A DNA stretch of 64,000 nucleotides, taken from the NCBI GenBank assembly GCA_964429355.1, contig CAYSCH010000004.1:1-64000 (forward strand), written 5' to 3'. Positions 45,001-53,094 of the stretch are shown here, piece by piece. The notes beneath the pieces are model-generated. The model was not told where the DNA came from and did not search any database. It was given only the letters and a program-made list of their open reading frames with translations. Numbering within the stretch: the first letter of the stretch is position 1; each line of letters starts with the position of its first letter. Source of the stretch: JAAYAY01 sp964429355 (GTDB lineage: Bacteria > Planctomycetota > Planctomycetia > Pirellulales > Thermoguttaceae). A program made the translations under genes and the position numbers.

Positions 45001-45051
45001 CAGAAGGCTCTCAAAGAACTCGTCGCGAGCAACGGCTTCCGAATCGCTCAT
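42037..45051 (-). CDS. cheA: Chemotaxis histidine kinase CheA with two HPt domains
   Basis: A 1004-residue hybrid sensor. There are two histidine phosphotransfer domains, with H66 in FRSAHSLKGLSAML and H261 in VTSHRIKGSAASIG; then a P2-like region, the P3 dimerisation helices (IDRLDQLMNLAGQLVISKAR), the ATPase domain (HMVRNSVDHGIELPEER, VTDDGKGLD, VSGRGMGMDIV) and a C-terminal CheW-like domain (MVAVEGDIFAMPMESVVEIV). It autophosphorylates in response to receptors and passes phosphate to CheY. Two HPt domains are more than in the E. coli enzyme. The start at 45051 has GAGGGTAACA before it; 45063 is possible. Second gene after cheR. Confidence 0.93.
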   Translation of the reverse strand: MSDSEAVARDEFFESLLGDFLDESGQLLDRLNENLLQLDEWVRALDEDHTERCDDDLMNDMFRSAHSLKGLSAMLGLADINDLTHKVENVFDAARKDELIIKGECVELMFQAVDRLVAMVDALKEPDGEPVNCSVVLQGISGLLQKAGVERKKSSQADAERALADMLPQAPAEQSAPTVAELQTPAAPETSQQAEDPEPSVAPPLADPFAEIENEAEIPTKYLGIFIDETEMALDSLTETLLALEGGGDHESISTLLVTSHRIKGSAASIGLNRAAKLAHLMEDQLQNLNETNGSLSPELTDAMLRATDGLRSFLDNLKHGTHGEDNFSVLASGLLAAQTAGPFPGQRSEPRKDKAPSAQPQTVEFDAEKAVAPSIDPQFRSRAWANAPETGHGFVGRVRLQHDLPLAGLKAQLIHEKLTNLGSICYFQPDVETLDELETIELIEFGVVTDQKEEHLHRQLLIGGVVDVVCEPVTGVVAVDSAAPADAVVSSAKIPARVASNAAETPRHYGGQRSSEEDQPKAAAAQRKERVAEPAAGNRPTETLRVDIDRLDQLMNLAGQLVISKARFSQIGDRLKACLGGKQSLQTIHSVFGALNKISSVTVNSSADRLQLQTELDTIRSQVRRIQTELESVQRDVEAIQHVRGNVNDLAEAIHQLGRVSDGIQQSVMDTRMVPIGPLLTRFKRVVRDITRVNGKNVRLIISGEKTELDKRMIDELGDPLIHMVRNSVDHGIELPEERQAKGKPQEGTVTLDAFHRGNSIYIQVTDDGKGLDPEKILRKALEKGIVTEADAEKMSPHQIYQLIWEPGLSTADKVTEVSGRGMGMDIVKSKIEDINGTVDLESTPGEGTRLTIKLPLTLAILPSLMVAVEGDIFAMPMESVVEIVRVSRKDLSTVQGLWTARIRGRVISLVSLREVLSWNRPARPVSFDGETTLVIVGESGQEIGLTVDEVLGEEDVVIKSMAENYQNVAGIAGASILGDGRVSLILDTSALIDMSSRHAVSS

Positions 45052-45149
45052 TGTTACCCTCATTCCATTTGGTCTGGCCGGAGGAGAGCTCCGGCACGTC
45101 CCGTATTGTGTCTCTCTCACGTTCCCACGTCCGAACAGCCGGCAACCGG

Positions 45150-46037
45150 CTACTCGGGACGCCGATACAGCCAAGGCTGTATCCTCACGAAATCTTTCAG
45201 CAAGTCGCCTACTCCTTCGGCAGCCCCGGCGACCAGCAGGCCTCCGGGAGGAATCATCGCCTTCACATTATCAATGACTTTGCGCTTGGATGTCGGATCG
45301 AAGTAGATCAGAACGTTCTTCAGGAAGGTGATATCGAACGGCCGCTCCTTGAGCGGATCCAACAGATTGTGCTGGCGGAATCTGGTCATCGAAGTGATCA
45401 CCGGTTTCGCTTGCCAGATTCTGGCGTCCTTCGCCTGCTGAAAGTACTTCTGCCGCAGGTCGACAGGGACCAGACGCATGGCGCGTTCTCCGAACACACC
45501 GGTGCGAGCTTGTTCCACGGCGCCGATGCCGATATCGGTGCCTAATATTTCGATCTTCCAAGCCGACGGCTGGGACAGCACCGACGCAACACAGGTAGCG
45601 ATGGTGATGGCCTCGTCTCCGGTGCTGCATGCCGCCGACCAGACGCGAAACTGCTTGGGCGAATTGACTTTTCGCGCCTTGGCAAAGAAATCCGGCAGGA
45701 AGACCTTGCGAAACCAGTCCCATTGGCTCTCGTCGCGAAACAGGTACGTCTCGTGGGTGGTGATTTCCTGCAGGAAAGCATCCCATTCCGGATCGTTGGC
45801 GGGCAGTTTCTTCAGCCGCTGGAAATATTCCTCAAAACTGCCAATCCCCGTATTCCGCAGGCGACGTCGTAACCGGTTCGACAGGAGAGTCTTCTTCTGC
45901 GGCGATACGTGGATTCCCGTGCGCTTGTAGATCAGGTCGGCGTAGGCGGCCATCTGCGCGTCCGAAACCTGTTCGAGCGCCCCTCCGATCGCGATCGGCG
46001 CGGGAACATCGGACCAGGAATTGGCGATGGTTGTCAT
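45150..46037 (-). CDS. cheR: Chemotaxis protein methyltransferase CheR
   Basis: A 295-residue SAM-dependent enzyme that methylates glutamates of chemoreceptors. The N-terminal helical domain is followed by EITTHETYLFRDESQWDWF, the SAM motif AACSTGDEAITIA (consensus SAGCSTGEE), EILGTDIGIGAVEQAR and FLKNVLIYFDP. It is the first gene of the block cheR-cheA-cheC-cheD-receiver. ATG 46037 matches the end of the disordered N-terminus; a longer frame runs to 46226. Confidence 0.9.
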   Translation of the reverse strand: MTTIANSWSDVPAPIAIGGALEQVSDAQMAAYADLIYKRTGIHVSPQKKTLLSNRLRRRLRNTGIGSFEEYFQRLKKLPANDPEWDAFLQEITTHETYLFRDESQWDWFRKVFLPDFFAKARKVNSPKQFRVWSAACSTGDEAITIATCVASVLSQPSAWKIEILGTDIGIGAVEQARTGVFGERAMRLVPVDLRQKYFQQAKDARIWQAKPVITSMTRFRQHNLLDPLKERPFDITFLKNVLIYFDPTSKRKVIDNVKAMIPPGGLLVAGAAEGVGDLLKDFVRIQPWLYRRPE

Positions 46038-46460
46038 TGCAGGTATCCCAATCTTTGGCAGGCGGACCGTCCGACGACAGCAAAAGGTGGCGTGCAAATG
46101 CCTGGAGCCCTTCCCTTGACCACCGGGCACCGCAGTCGGTTCCTCGTCCGGGAGCGATGACTGGGGATAGGTTTTGGGGACGGGCGGGTCTGCGATCCTC
46201 TCGCAGAACCGGGTATGTCTCGCCAACTATAGGTTACTTTTGAGCGGCAAGAAGGAATGCGAGCTGCGCATCCCGTCGACGATTCCGTAGTACTCACCCT
46301 TCGAAACCGTTCGGCCCACGTGCCACTCGTTACCGAATCCCCGTCACCATCGGTGTCGACCGCTACAATCGATACTGCCGGCATCGTATTTGACATGGGT
46401 CCCCAGCAAGGTACTTTTGGCACAAGGAATCATCCCGGTCGACAACCAAGCCGGATACCA

Positions 46461-46576
46461 CAGGGCGGCAGGGCCGGTGAGCCAAAGCGAGCTACCGCTC
46501 GGCTCGAGTGGCCTGCTCCCGGCAAGTCGCGGATCTTTGTGAAAAACTTCACGATCTTTGAGGTTAGTAGTACAGA
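46461..46576 (+). repeat. Dispersed repeat with Rex-box-like dyad, copy 2 (upstream of cheY)
   Basis: Bases 46534-46576 are identical to 24512-24554, and the preceding 70 bases are similar. The copy ends 31 bases before the cheY start and is in the same direction. The rest of the 46038-46607 intergenic region shows no other gene. Confidence 0.75.
46537..46554 (+). promoter_or_regulatory. Dyad resembling a Rex operator
   Basis: TTGTGAA-AAAC-TTCACGA differs by one base from the Rex consensus TTGTGAA-N4-TTCACAA. It lies 54 bases before the cheY ATG. Rex binding is a hypothesis; the identical flanks show that a unit longer than an operator is repeated. Confidence 0.35.
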
Positions 46577-46607
46577 CAACTTCACCCCAAATTTACAAGG
46601 GATACCC

Positions 46608-46970
46608 ATGAGCACACGAGTTCTCGTTGCTGACGATTCCAGCACCATGCGCAAGATCATCCTTCGGTCGCTTCAGGCAGTCGGCGTCACCGAGGCGACA
46701 GAGGCAGCCGATGGCGCAGAGGCCATCGCCCTCTTCAAGCCAGGTGAGTATCAGATGGTCTTGACCGACTGGAATATGCCCGGCAAGACCGGCATCGAGG
46801 TCGTTCAGGAAATTCGCGCAAAAGATGCAACCGTTCCCATCATCATGATCACGACGGAGGCTGAGAAGGGACGGGTGATGCAGGCGATTCAAGCGGGCGT
46901 GTCGGACTACCTGGTCAAGCCGTTCACTGCGGACACGCTGCGGGAGAAACTCGAGAAGCACGGCTGTTGA
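46608..46970 (+). CDS. cheY: Chemotaxis response regulator CheY
   Basis: A 120-residue receiver: VLVADDSSTMRKI, phosphoacceptor D54 in VLTDWNMPGKTG, switch Thr in MITTEAEKG and Lys in DYLVKPF. It closely resembles flagellar-motor-binding CheY. It is divergent from the cheR operon across 570 bases that hold the dispersed repeat. The ATG at 46608 has ACAAGGGATACCC before it. Confidence 0.93.
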   Translation: MSTRVLVADDSSTMRKIILRSLQAVGVTEATEAADGAEAIALFKPGEYQMVLTDWNMPGKTGIEVVQEIRAKDATVPIIMITTEAEKGRVMQAIQAGVSDYLVKPFTADTLREKLEKHGC

Positions 46971-47017
46971 CCCGTTTTCGGCATCGCTGTCCTTGCTCAA
47001 GACGAACGAAGGGCGAG

Positions 47018-48220
47018 CTACGGCTTGTCCTTCGCTCGTTTCTTGTTCGGCGTTGACACCTCTTCTGCCCGCACTCGCAGAAGGTTTCCCTGACGCTCGT
47101 GAATGCACCCGACAGGTGCGAGCACTGCTTGAAACAGCTCGTCGAACGTGGCCTTCTCGACGCGAAACGAGATCAACTGGTCGAGTGATACGCCCGCACG
47201 TTCCAGGCTGGCATGGTCGATCTGGAGTTCCAGGCCAAGCTGCTTCACGAAGTGATCGAGCACCGCCCCAAGCGGCTTGTTGGGTACCTCGGCCGTGAAG
47301 ACCTGTTCGGCCGGTCGGCCGTTGCTTGGGCTTCCGCGATTCTCCGGCCGTTTCGCGCCAGGGTTTCGCATCGCCTCGATCGATTCATGGTGTTCCAGCA
47401 GGCCGCGAACGTAGACTCGGTTGCCGGCCACTCGGAAATCGCAGTTCGGCATGGCCGCGCGCCATTGTTCGGCGAGCATGGCGGGTTTCTCGCCTCCCGG
47501 ATAGTCCTTCACAATGGCCACCTTGTCGGGCAGCGGCCCCACGGCAACTCGCCGCGCGTCGGCTGCCACCTGGTAGGTAAGATCGAATTGATGGAGGATC
47601 AACGTGAGCCTGTCCGCCAGCGACATCGATGGATAGTTCGCGGCTGCCCAAAGGTCATGTGGAATACGGTCGAGATTGGTCATTTCAAGCCCGTTCTGCT
47701 CCGCAAGTCCGCTCAACACTTCCCTGGGGGTGGCGAGGTCTTTCCAACCTATCGGAGCTTCGCTGGAAAACTTGCGTAAGGCGGGCGGTCCGAGTGCGAC
47801 AATTTCCTGGCGCCGCAACTCGGCTACGGTCCGAATACGCTCGGCACTGTTGGGGGGTCCGAAATAAACCACGTTGCCCAGCGTACTGACACGCAGATTC
47901 CGGCTGGTCGCTACGGCCCGAAAAACCGCTAGCACCGATTCCTCCCGCAGGGCCAGCGTAACTTTCTGATCGGGATCCACCCGGCGATCCAGCAAGACAG
48001 CTATCTGTTGCGCACGCGCAAAATCGAGCAGGCACTCGCGCAGAGGGGGGCCCTCCCAGATAACGCTTGCCGGCTCCGCCAATCGCTCTCGGAAGTCGCG
48101 ATCCGTGAGCCACGAAGGTGCAGTGTCGGCTGCGTTGACTGGGACCGGACAGAGAGCGAGGGTGGCCATCGCACTCATCGCCAGCCAAAATCGCTCAGAT
48201 CGAATCACCGCAGGTTCCAC
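47018..48220 (-). CDS. Secreted protein with STN (secretin N-terminal-like) domains
   Basis: A 400-residue protein with a signal peptide (AMSAMATLALCPVPVNA). An STN-like module is visible near the N-terminus (LRECLLDFARAQQIAVLLDR to GNVVYFGP) and a second near the C-terminus (PLGAVLDHFVKQLGLELQID to GNLLRV). No secretin channel domain is present, so it does not form a secretin pore by itself. It may be an envelope or secretion accessory. A GTG at 48220 is the start; an ATG 14 codons in is an alternative. Function is unknown. Confidence 0.7.
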   Translation of the reverse strand: MEPAVIRSERFWLAMSAMATLALCPVPVNAADTAPSWLTDRDFRERLAEPASVIWEGPPLRECLLDFARAQQIAVLLDRRVDPDQKVTLALREESVLAVFRAVATSRNLRVSTLGNVVYFGPPNSAERIRTVAELRRQEIVALGPPALRKFSSEAPIGWKDLATPREVLSGLAEQNGLEMTNLDRIPHDLWAAANYPSMSLADRLTLILHQFDLTYQVAADARRVAVGPLPDKVAIVKDYPGGEKPAMLAEQWRAAMPNCDFRVAGNRVYVRGLLEHHESIEAMRNPGAKRPENRGSPSNGRPAEQVFTAEVPNKPLGAVLDHFVKQLGLELQIDHASLERAGVSLDQLISFRVEKATFDELFQAVLAPVGCIHERQGNLLRVRAEEVSTPNKKRAKDKP

Positions 48221-48443
48221 CGGATGAACTCAAATCGCAAAGGCTCCCCAGATTTCATTTTCTATCGTACCCGGGTTGATGAAAAGCCTCGCTTCCGTCC
48301 AAGTGGGCAAATTTTTCGTTGCTGATCGGGGGCCGTTGCGATTACAATCGAGTTCAAGCGGTTCCTGTCGGCCCCGCCCTTCGGCATCGGCGATGGTTCA
48401 GTTGCCGGGCCGCGCTCCGTAGTGATCGCCAAGGAGTGCTTCG

Positions 48444-49103
48444 GTGAGCGATGCCACACGTCTCCCTTTTCTGACGCTGCTCTACCAACAGTACCTGACC
48501 AACCAGGACTCTGCCGCCTTCATTCGCAAGGTGTCTCAAACCTATACTCAAGGGACCTTGGAGCGTCTGGCGAGTCACGGCAGTCCCGACGTACGACGCA
48601 GCGCCGTTCTGGCGTTGGGATTCCTGGCGGACTACGAGGCAAATCATGCCATGGGACGTGCCCTGGTCGATGGCGACCGGACCGTTCGGATGCTCGCCGA
48701 GAACGGGATCCGAAATCTCTGGAACCGCGCTGGAACCCAGGAACAATCTCAGCAGTTGGCTATCATCATTCGCTTGAACACGGCTCAACAATATCGCCAG
48801 GCAATGGAAAAATCGACTCGCCTGATCGAGGACGCGCCGTGGTTCGCCGAAGCGTGGAATCAGCGGGCCGTCGCCCGTTTTGCCCTCGGCGAATATGAGG
48901 AATCCATCCGCGATTGTCATCAAGCCCTCGAGATCAATCCCTACCATTTTGCTGCTGCGTCGGGTATGGGCCTGGCCTATCTTCATCTGGGCAACCAGGT
49001 TTCCGCGTTGGAGGCCTTCCAGCGAGCCCTTCGTCTCAATCCGAACCTCGAAGGAGTTCGTACGCAGGTTGCGCGTTTGACGAAGATCATTGAAGGAAAG
49101 TAG
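48444..49103 (+). CDS. HEAT/TPR repeat protein
   Basis: A 219-residue soluble helical protein. The first half has a HEAT-like repeat (VRRSAVLALGFLADYEANHA, MGRALVDGDRTVRMLAENGI), and the second half two TPRs (AEAWNQRAVARFALGEYEES; HFAAASGMGLAYLHLGNQVS). These repeats bind proteins; the partner is unknown. The GTG start at 48444 has AAGGAG nine bases upstream. It is divergent from the STN protein gene. Confidence 0.75.
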   Translation: MSDATRLPFLTLLYQQYLTNQDSAAFIRKVSQTYTQGTLERLASHGSPDVRRSAVLALGFLADYEANHAMGRALVDGDRTVRMLAENGIRNLWNRAGTQEQSQQLAIIIRLNTAQQYRQAMEKSTRLIEDAPWFAEAWNQRAVARFALGEYEESIRDCHQALEINPYHFAAASGMGLAYLHLGNQVSALEAFQRALRLNPNLEGVRTQVARLTKIIEGK

Positions 49104-49222
49104 CGCGCGAGCCAAAGGCCTCTACGGGATGCCCAAGAAACGCGACAGGACCGGCCCCCCCCAGGAACCGGTCCCGTGCAGCACTCTTGGAGCCGTTCGC
49201 GAGCCCCTGTGTTTCGAGGGTA

Positions 49223-50524
49223 TCAGCGGTATCCGTAAGGATTCGGCGCTGTTCCAATACTCTGCGCCGGCGACTGCGTCGGACCGAGGACGGCCTGCTG
49301 GGATCCCAGGATCTGATTCTCGTAGAAAACGGGATTGGCCTGGAACTTCTCGAAGTTCTCCCGGTTGCTGAACAGGTAGACTCGATCCCTCCAGCGCGCT
49401 CCGAATTCACGAACTCCCGCGACCTGCTGCCCCCGTTCCACCTGCAGTACCACGTCGTTTCCGGACAGGACAGGAGCGTAGAAATTGGGGTTCTCAAAGA
49501 AGGCCTTCTGCTGTTCCGCCCCCGCGAAAAGGTAGGTTCGTCCTTCGTGACGAAGTCCCCAACGGGGATCGCCTGGCACCCACTTCGGCTGCGGGTCGCA
49601 TCTCATTGTTCGTTCAAGGCTGACCGGACAGAACCCTTCAAGAGCAATCGGTGGATTCCCGGCCGGGGGAGCTGCGGCGAGGGGCTGGCCTGCAACCGGC
49701 GATGCCATTCCCGGCGTCGAAGCAGTTGCATTGGCCGGAGCCATCTGTGGGTTGACCGCGTACACGTTCTGGGCATCAGGTGGCGTGGCCGCAGGTAATG
49801 TGGGCTCCAGAGCCGGGCTCATCCCTGTCTGGGCAGATTGGGGATTCATTGGGTAGCTCGGCGATGCGGTCGAGCCCATGCCATACTGCTCCGCGTATTG
49901 AGGAACTGCCTGGGCTGGCCAAGCCTGGCCGGGAACCTGGCCTTGCTGGACCGATGACGGGCCGGACTGGCCGATTCCGTTCGGCAGGCCGCCGAGGGGG
50001 TAATTCCCACTGGGCTGCGGTTGCATCATCGGTGGGGTTTGTGGAGAAAAGGCTGTCTGGGTGGGGGTGGGCCACGTTGCGCCGGCATATTGTGGGCCTC
50101 CGGTTGGTAGACCCCGCTGAGCGACCTGATCGAGACGGGCGATGTACTCTGGAGCAGGCGTTCCGCCCACGTAACTTGCGATGACCTGGCCCTGAGGTGT
50201 GATGATTACGTCGGCTGGTACTGCCGCGATACCGAACTGACGGGCATCGCCCGGTGACAGATCTCTGTTGATTCTGACGGCAACAAATCCCCGGTCGATG
50301 GCCTGGACGACGTCGGGTCTGGTGAAGACTTCGCGATCCATCCACTCACATGGCCGGCACCCGTTCCCCCAGAAATGGACAAGAACAAGGCGGTTTGAAT
50401 GAGCGGCCAGGATCTTGGCGCGATCCAGTGTGGGCTGCCATTGTATGGCCGAATTGCCCCGGCAAACGCTTGTCGTCAGGCAGAGCGCTATACCGATACT
50501 CAATGCCCCAAACTTGACGTGCAT
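49223..50524 (-). CDS. Secreted thioredoxin-fold protein with Pro/Gln-rich linker and YHS-like C-terminus
   Basis: A 433-residue protein with a signal peptide (FGALSIGIALCLTTSVCRG). The thioredoxin domain has GNGCRPCEWMDREVF (Cys-x-x-Cys) and a cis-Pro in IAAVPADVII. A linker of about 150 residues rich in P, Q, A, G follows. The C-terminus has two YHS-like units (GFCPVSLERTMRC ... TYLFAGAEQQKAFFENPNFY; RVYLFSNRENFEKFQANPVF), of which only the first keeps its Cys. YHS domains may bind metal. A role in periplasmic thiol or metal handling is a guess. Confidence 0.75.
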   Translation of the reverse strand: MHVKFGALSIGIALCLTTSVCRGNSAIQWQPTLDRAKILAAHSNRLVLVHFWGNGCRPCEWMDREVFTRPDVVQAIDRGFVAVRINRDLSPGDARQFGIAAVPADVIITPQGQVIASYVGGTPAPEYIARLDQVAQRGLPTGGPQYAGATWPTPTQTAFSPQTPPMMQPQPSGNYPLGGLPNGIGQSGPSSVQQGQVPGQAWPAQAVPQYAEQYGMGSTASPSYPMNPQSAQTGMSPALEPTLPAATPPDAQNVYAVNPQMAPANATASTPGMASPVAGQPLAAAPPAGNPPIALEGFCPVSLERTMRCDPQPKWVPGDPRWGLRHEGRTYLFAGAEQQKAFFENPNFYAPVLSGNDVVLQVERGQQVAGVREFGARWRDRVYLFSNRENFEKFQANPVFYENQILGSQQAVLGPTQSPAQSIGTAPNPYGYR

Positions 50525-51445
50525 ATTCGCCTGTCCTCTTTTACTGCAACCAAGCGACAACCGTTCGTCGTCCCGCTGGTATTGCGATCCAAATGCAGTT
50601 ACTTACCCCCAGACAGCGGGGAAAGTCATTCCGCAACCCATACGAGGCCCGCTGAAAACACGAACCTTTGCTTTCTTATCGGACCTGAGCGGTGGGAGAA
50701 AACAGGCGAAGTTTGCGGGAAGATCCAATTCTGCGGATTTTGTCGAGGCACTCGAGGCACGAAAAAGTGGGACTAAGGTTGATAAGTGTGGGAAAATAGT
50801 GTATATCAAGGCATGTGGCTTCGTTTCTGGCGAGGTCGCTTCGGGGAGCATACTAGTTGCAGAAGGATTTCATCATTCCGTCCCCGCTTGGCCCAATCTG
50901 GGCGAATTGCCAGCGGACAACAAGCGAATCGTGTTGTCAGCTCCAACGCGGTGAAAAAAGCAGAAAAAAGTTCCCCTGTTTGCCGCAAATTGGTCAGTAC
51001 AAAGGTTGACACGGATTCTTAGGTCGATAAGATGGCCATAGTTGGAGATCTACCAATCAGGTAGCTGCTATTGGCCCTAAGTCTATTTGAACATCTCGGG
51101 GCCATCCCCCAGAGGAATCGGATTTGGGCGGGGGACCGGAGTCGGATTCTTCGGTTTGTTCCTTGCTAGAGCCCCCTCGTTCTGTTTGCAACCTCTGGGC
51201 GGACCACCGTAGGTCGTAGGTCCAAGGAGTTTGTAGGCCCCGGTGTCGTGGCTGTCGATTGTCCCCACGGAGTGTGGTCGGACGGTCGTGTGGGAATGCG
51301 ATTTTCGTTCCACGACGAGAATTGATCTCTTGGTGAGGGAGTTCGGCTTTTTTGCCGAAAGCCTTTTCTGTGATCTTGGGAGCTATCCCGAGCTTGCGCT
51401 TGTGTTATGCGCTGGGCGGATCGTTGTCTGCGTTTAGGTGGCAAT
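50525..51445. other. Long intergenic region and probable rho leader
   Basis: More than 900 bases without a recognisable gene, more A/T-rich than the surroundings. It holds the candidate promoter at 51006-51033 and a small hairpin TTCGGC-TTTTTT-GCCGAA (51342-51359) about 90 bases before the rho start. Rho genes often have long leaders used for autoregulation, which would fit. Confidence 0.5.
51006..51033 (+). promoter_or_regulatory. Candidate sigma-70 promoter of rho
   Basis: A perfect TTGACA (51006-51011) is followed after 16 bases by TAAGAT (51028-51033). It would give a leader of about 400 bases before the rho ATG. Confidence 0.45.
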
Positions 51446-52714
51446 ATGGCGAAAAAGAAGAAGAGTCGACCTCGCGGTAAAGGTGGCGGTGGCGGAGGTG
51501 GTGGCGGAGGCGGCAATCAGCGGCATCGGTCGCGACCCGCCAATCGGGAGCAACCGATCGGACAACGGGAAACCGCCAATGATGGCGGCGGCGAGGCCAA
51601 GCCCGGCGGCGGTATTCTCGAAATGCACCCCAACGGCTATGGGTTCCTTCGCGATCCGGAGGCGAACTACGTTCGCCAACTGTCCGACCCGTTTGTTCCC
51701 GGCAGCATGATCGACAAATTCGGCCTCCGGGAAGGCGTGGCGCTCACGGGATTGGTTCAGCCGGGGCGAAAGCAGCAGGGACCCCGGCTCAAGGAAATCT
51801 CCGACGTCGACGGCATGAACCCCGACGATTATCGGGATGTCAAGACTTTTGACCAACTGACTCCCATCACCCCCGAGCATTGGCTCCGTTTGGAAACGGG
51901 CTCGATGCCGATGACAACACGGGTAATGGACTTGCTGACACCGCTTGGAAAAGGCCAACGTGCGTTGATCGTGGCTCCGCCGCGGACCGGCAAGACCGTT
52001 CTGCTCCAGCACATCAGCCAGGCCATCTCGCAGAACTACCCGGATATCAAGCTGGTGGTTCTCCTGATCGACGAACGCCCCGAGGAGGTAACCGACTTTC
52101 GCCGCGCGGTCAATGGCGAGGTCGTGGCGAGCAGCCTCGATCGCGATATCGAGAGCCACGTGCGACTGGCGCAATTGATCGTTCGACGCTGCGAGCGGTT
52201 GGCCGAAATGGGAAAAGACGTCTTCCTGCTGATGGACTCGATCACCCGTCTGGCCCGGGCGTTCAATAAATGGGTCGGCAATACCGGCCGGACCATGAGT
52301 GGTGGTATCGACATCAAGGCGATGGATATCCCCAAGAAGCTGTTCGCAACGGCCCGTCTTTTCGAGGAAGGTGGATCGCTCACGATCGTCGGAACGGCGC
52401 TGGTCGACACCGGTAGCCGCATGGACGAACTGATTTTCCAGGAGTTCAAGGGAACCGGAAACATGGAGTTGGTCCTCGACCGAAAGCTGGCCGATCGCCG
52501 GGTCTGGCCGTCGATCGACATCAGCCAATCCGGAACCCGGCGGGAAGAGAAGCTCCTGCCGCCGGAGATTCTGCGAGCGGTCACCATGCTCCGCCGTACC
52601 CTCTCGTCGATGCATCCGGTGGATGCCATGGAGCAGTTGACGGCCAAGCTGGCAAAATTCAAGTCGAATCAGGAGTTCATCGAACTGATCAGCGGCGCCC
52701 AACTGGTCGACTGA
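51446..52714 (+). CDS. rho: Transcription termination factor Rho
   Basis: A 422-residue hexameric RNA helicase. After a basic N-terminus with a run of 11 glycines comes the RNA-binding OB-like domain (GGGILEMHPNGYGFLRDPEA), then the ATPase with Walker A APPRTGKTVLL, Walker B VFLLMDSITRLARAFN, GTALVDTGSRMDE and the arginine-rich end DISQSGTRREEKLLPPE. The usual N-terminal helical Rho_N part is missing or replaced by the basic, glycine-rich stretch. AGGTGG lies four bases before the ATG. Confidence 0.95.
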   Translation: MAKKKKSRPRGKGGGGGGGGGGGNQRHRSRPANREQPIGQRETANDGGGEAKPGGGILEMHPNGYGFLRDPEANYVRQLSDPFVPGSMIDKFGLREGVALTGLVQPGRKQQGPRLKEISDVDGMNPDDYRDVKTFDQLTPITPEHWLRLETGSMPMTTRVMDLLTPLGKGQRALIVAPPRTGKTVLLQHISQAISQNYPDIKLVVLLIDERPEEVTDFRRAVNGEVVASSLDRDIESHVRLAQLIVRRCERLAEMGKDVFLLMDSITRLARAFNKWVGNTGRTMSGGIDIKAMDIPKKLFATARLFEEGGSLTIVGTALVDTGSRMDELIFQEFKGTGNMELVLDRKLADRRVWPSIDISQSGTRREEKLLPPEILRAVTMLRRTLSSMHPVDAMEQLTAKLAKFKSNQEFIELISGAQLVD

Positions 52715-52881
52715 GCAGCGGAGCTCTGCCGGCTCCGCCCCAGGCGGTGGAGCTGGCACGGTCTGCCGTGGATCGATGCCCGGAGAAACTGGGCAATGGT
52801 TTTGTGAAGCGATCCTGAGCCCAAGACCCGGCTGCAGTTGGCGGATATCCGGACTTCGGCTAGAATAAACGTGTGGCCTCC

Positions 52882-52965
52882 GGAGGGTAAGCGAATGGTT
52901 AGCGGCGACACTGGAAATGTCGTGCCCCAGTAATGGGGTTGCGGGTTCGAGCCCCGTGCCCTCCG
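52882..52965 (+). tRNA. tRNA-Ser(GGA)
   Basis: A cloverleaf of 84 bases: acceptor GGAGGGT pairs with GCCCTCC plus discriminator G, anticodon stem CGACA/TGTCG with loop CTGGAAA (anticodon GGA), a long variable arm CCCC-AGTAAT-GGGG typical of serine, and the T arm GCGGG-TTCGAGC-CCCGT. The 3' CCA is not encoded. It is the probable integration site of the element that follows. Confidence 0.93.
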
Positions 52966-52973
52966 CTCTGAAC

Positions 52974-52997
52974 AAGCCACCGTAAGGTGGCTTTTTT
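52974..52997 (+). terminator. Rho-independent terminator after tRNA-Ser
   Basis: The perfect hairpin AAGCCACC-GTAA-GGTGGCTT ends in a run of six T. It lies nine bases after the tRNA. Confidence 0.85.
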
Positions 52998-53038
52998 ATT
53001 GGACTTACGACGAATCGTTTGACGCACGAAATAGCTGA

Positions 53039-53072
53039 ACCATACTCGAATCATACCGATCGCGAGTATGGT
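53039..53072. promoter_or_regulatory. Inverted repeat upstream of the integrase gene
   Basis: ACCATACTCG (53039-53048) and CGAGTATGGT (53063-53072) form a perfect 10-bp inverted repeat with a 14-base spacer, ending 22 bases before the integrase ATG. It could be an operator or a recombinase arm-type site. Confidence 0.5.
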
Positions 53073-53094
53073 AGGCTTTTTTGGAGGCGCAACG

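Noticed and set aside
42052..45306. Long plus-strand frames across cheA
   Set aside because: They are antisense to HPt, ATPase and CheW-like domains.
46257..46607. Upstream extension of CheY by 117 residues
   Set aside because: The extension covers the dispersed repeat and intergenic DNA; the receiver domain and a ribosome binding site begin at 46608.
50399..51022. Small plus-strand frames in the rho leader
   Set aside because: They overlap the start of the thioredoxin/YHS gene or A/T-rich leader, and lack conserved sequence.
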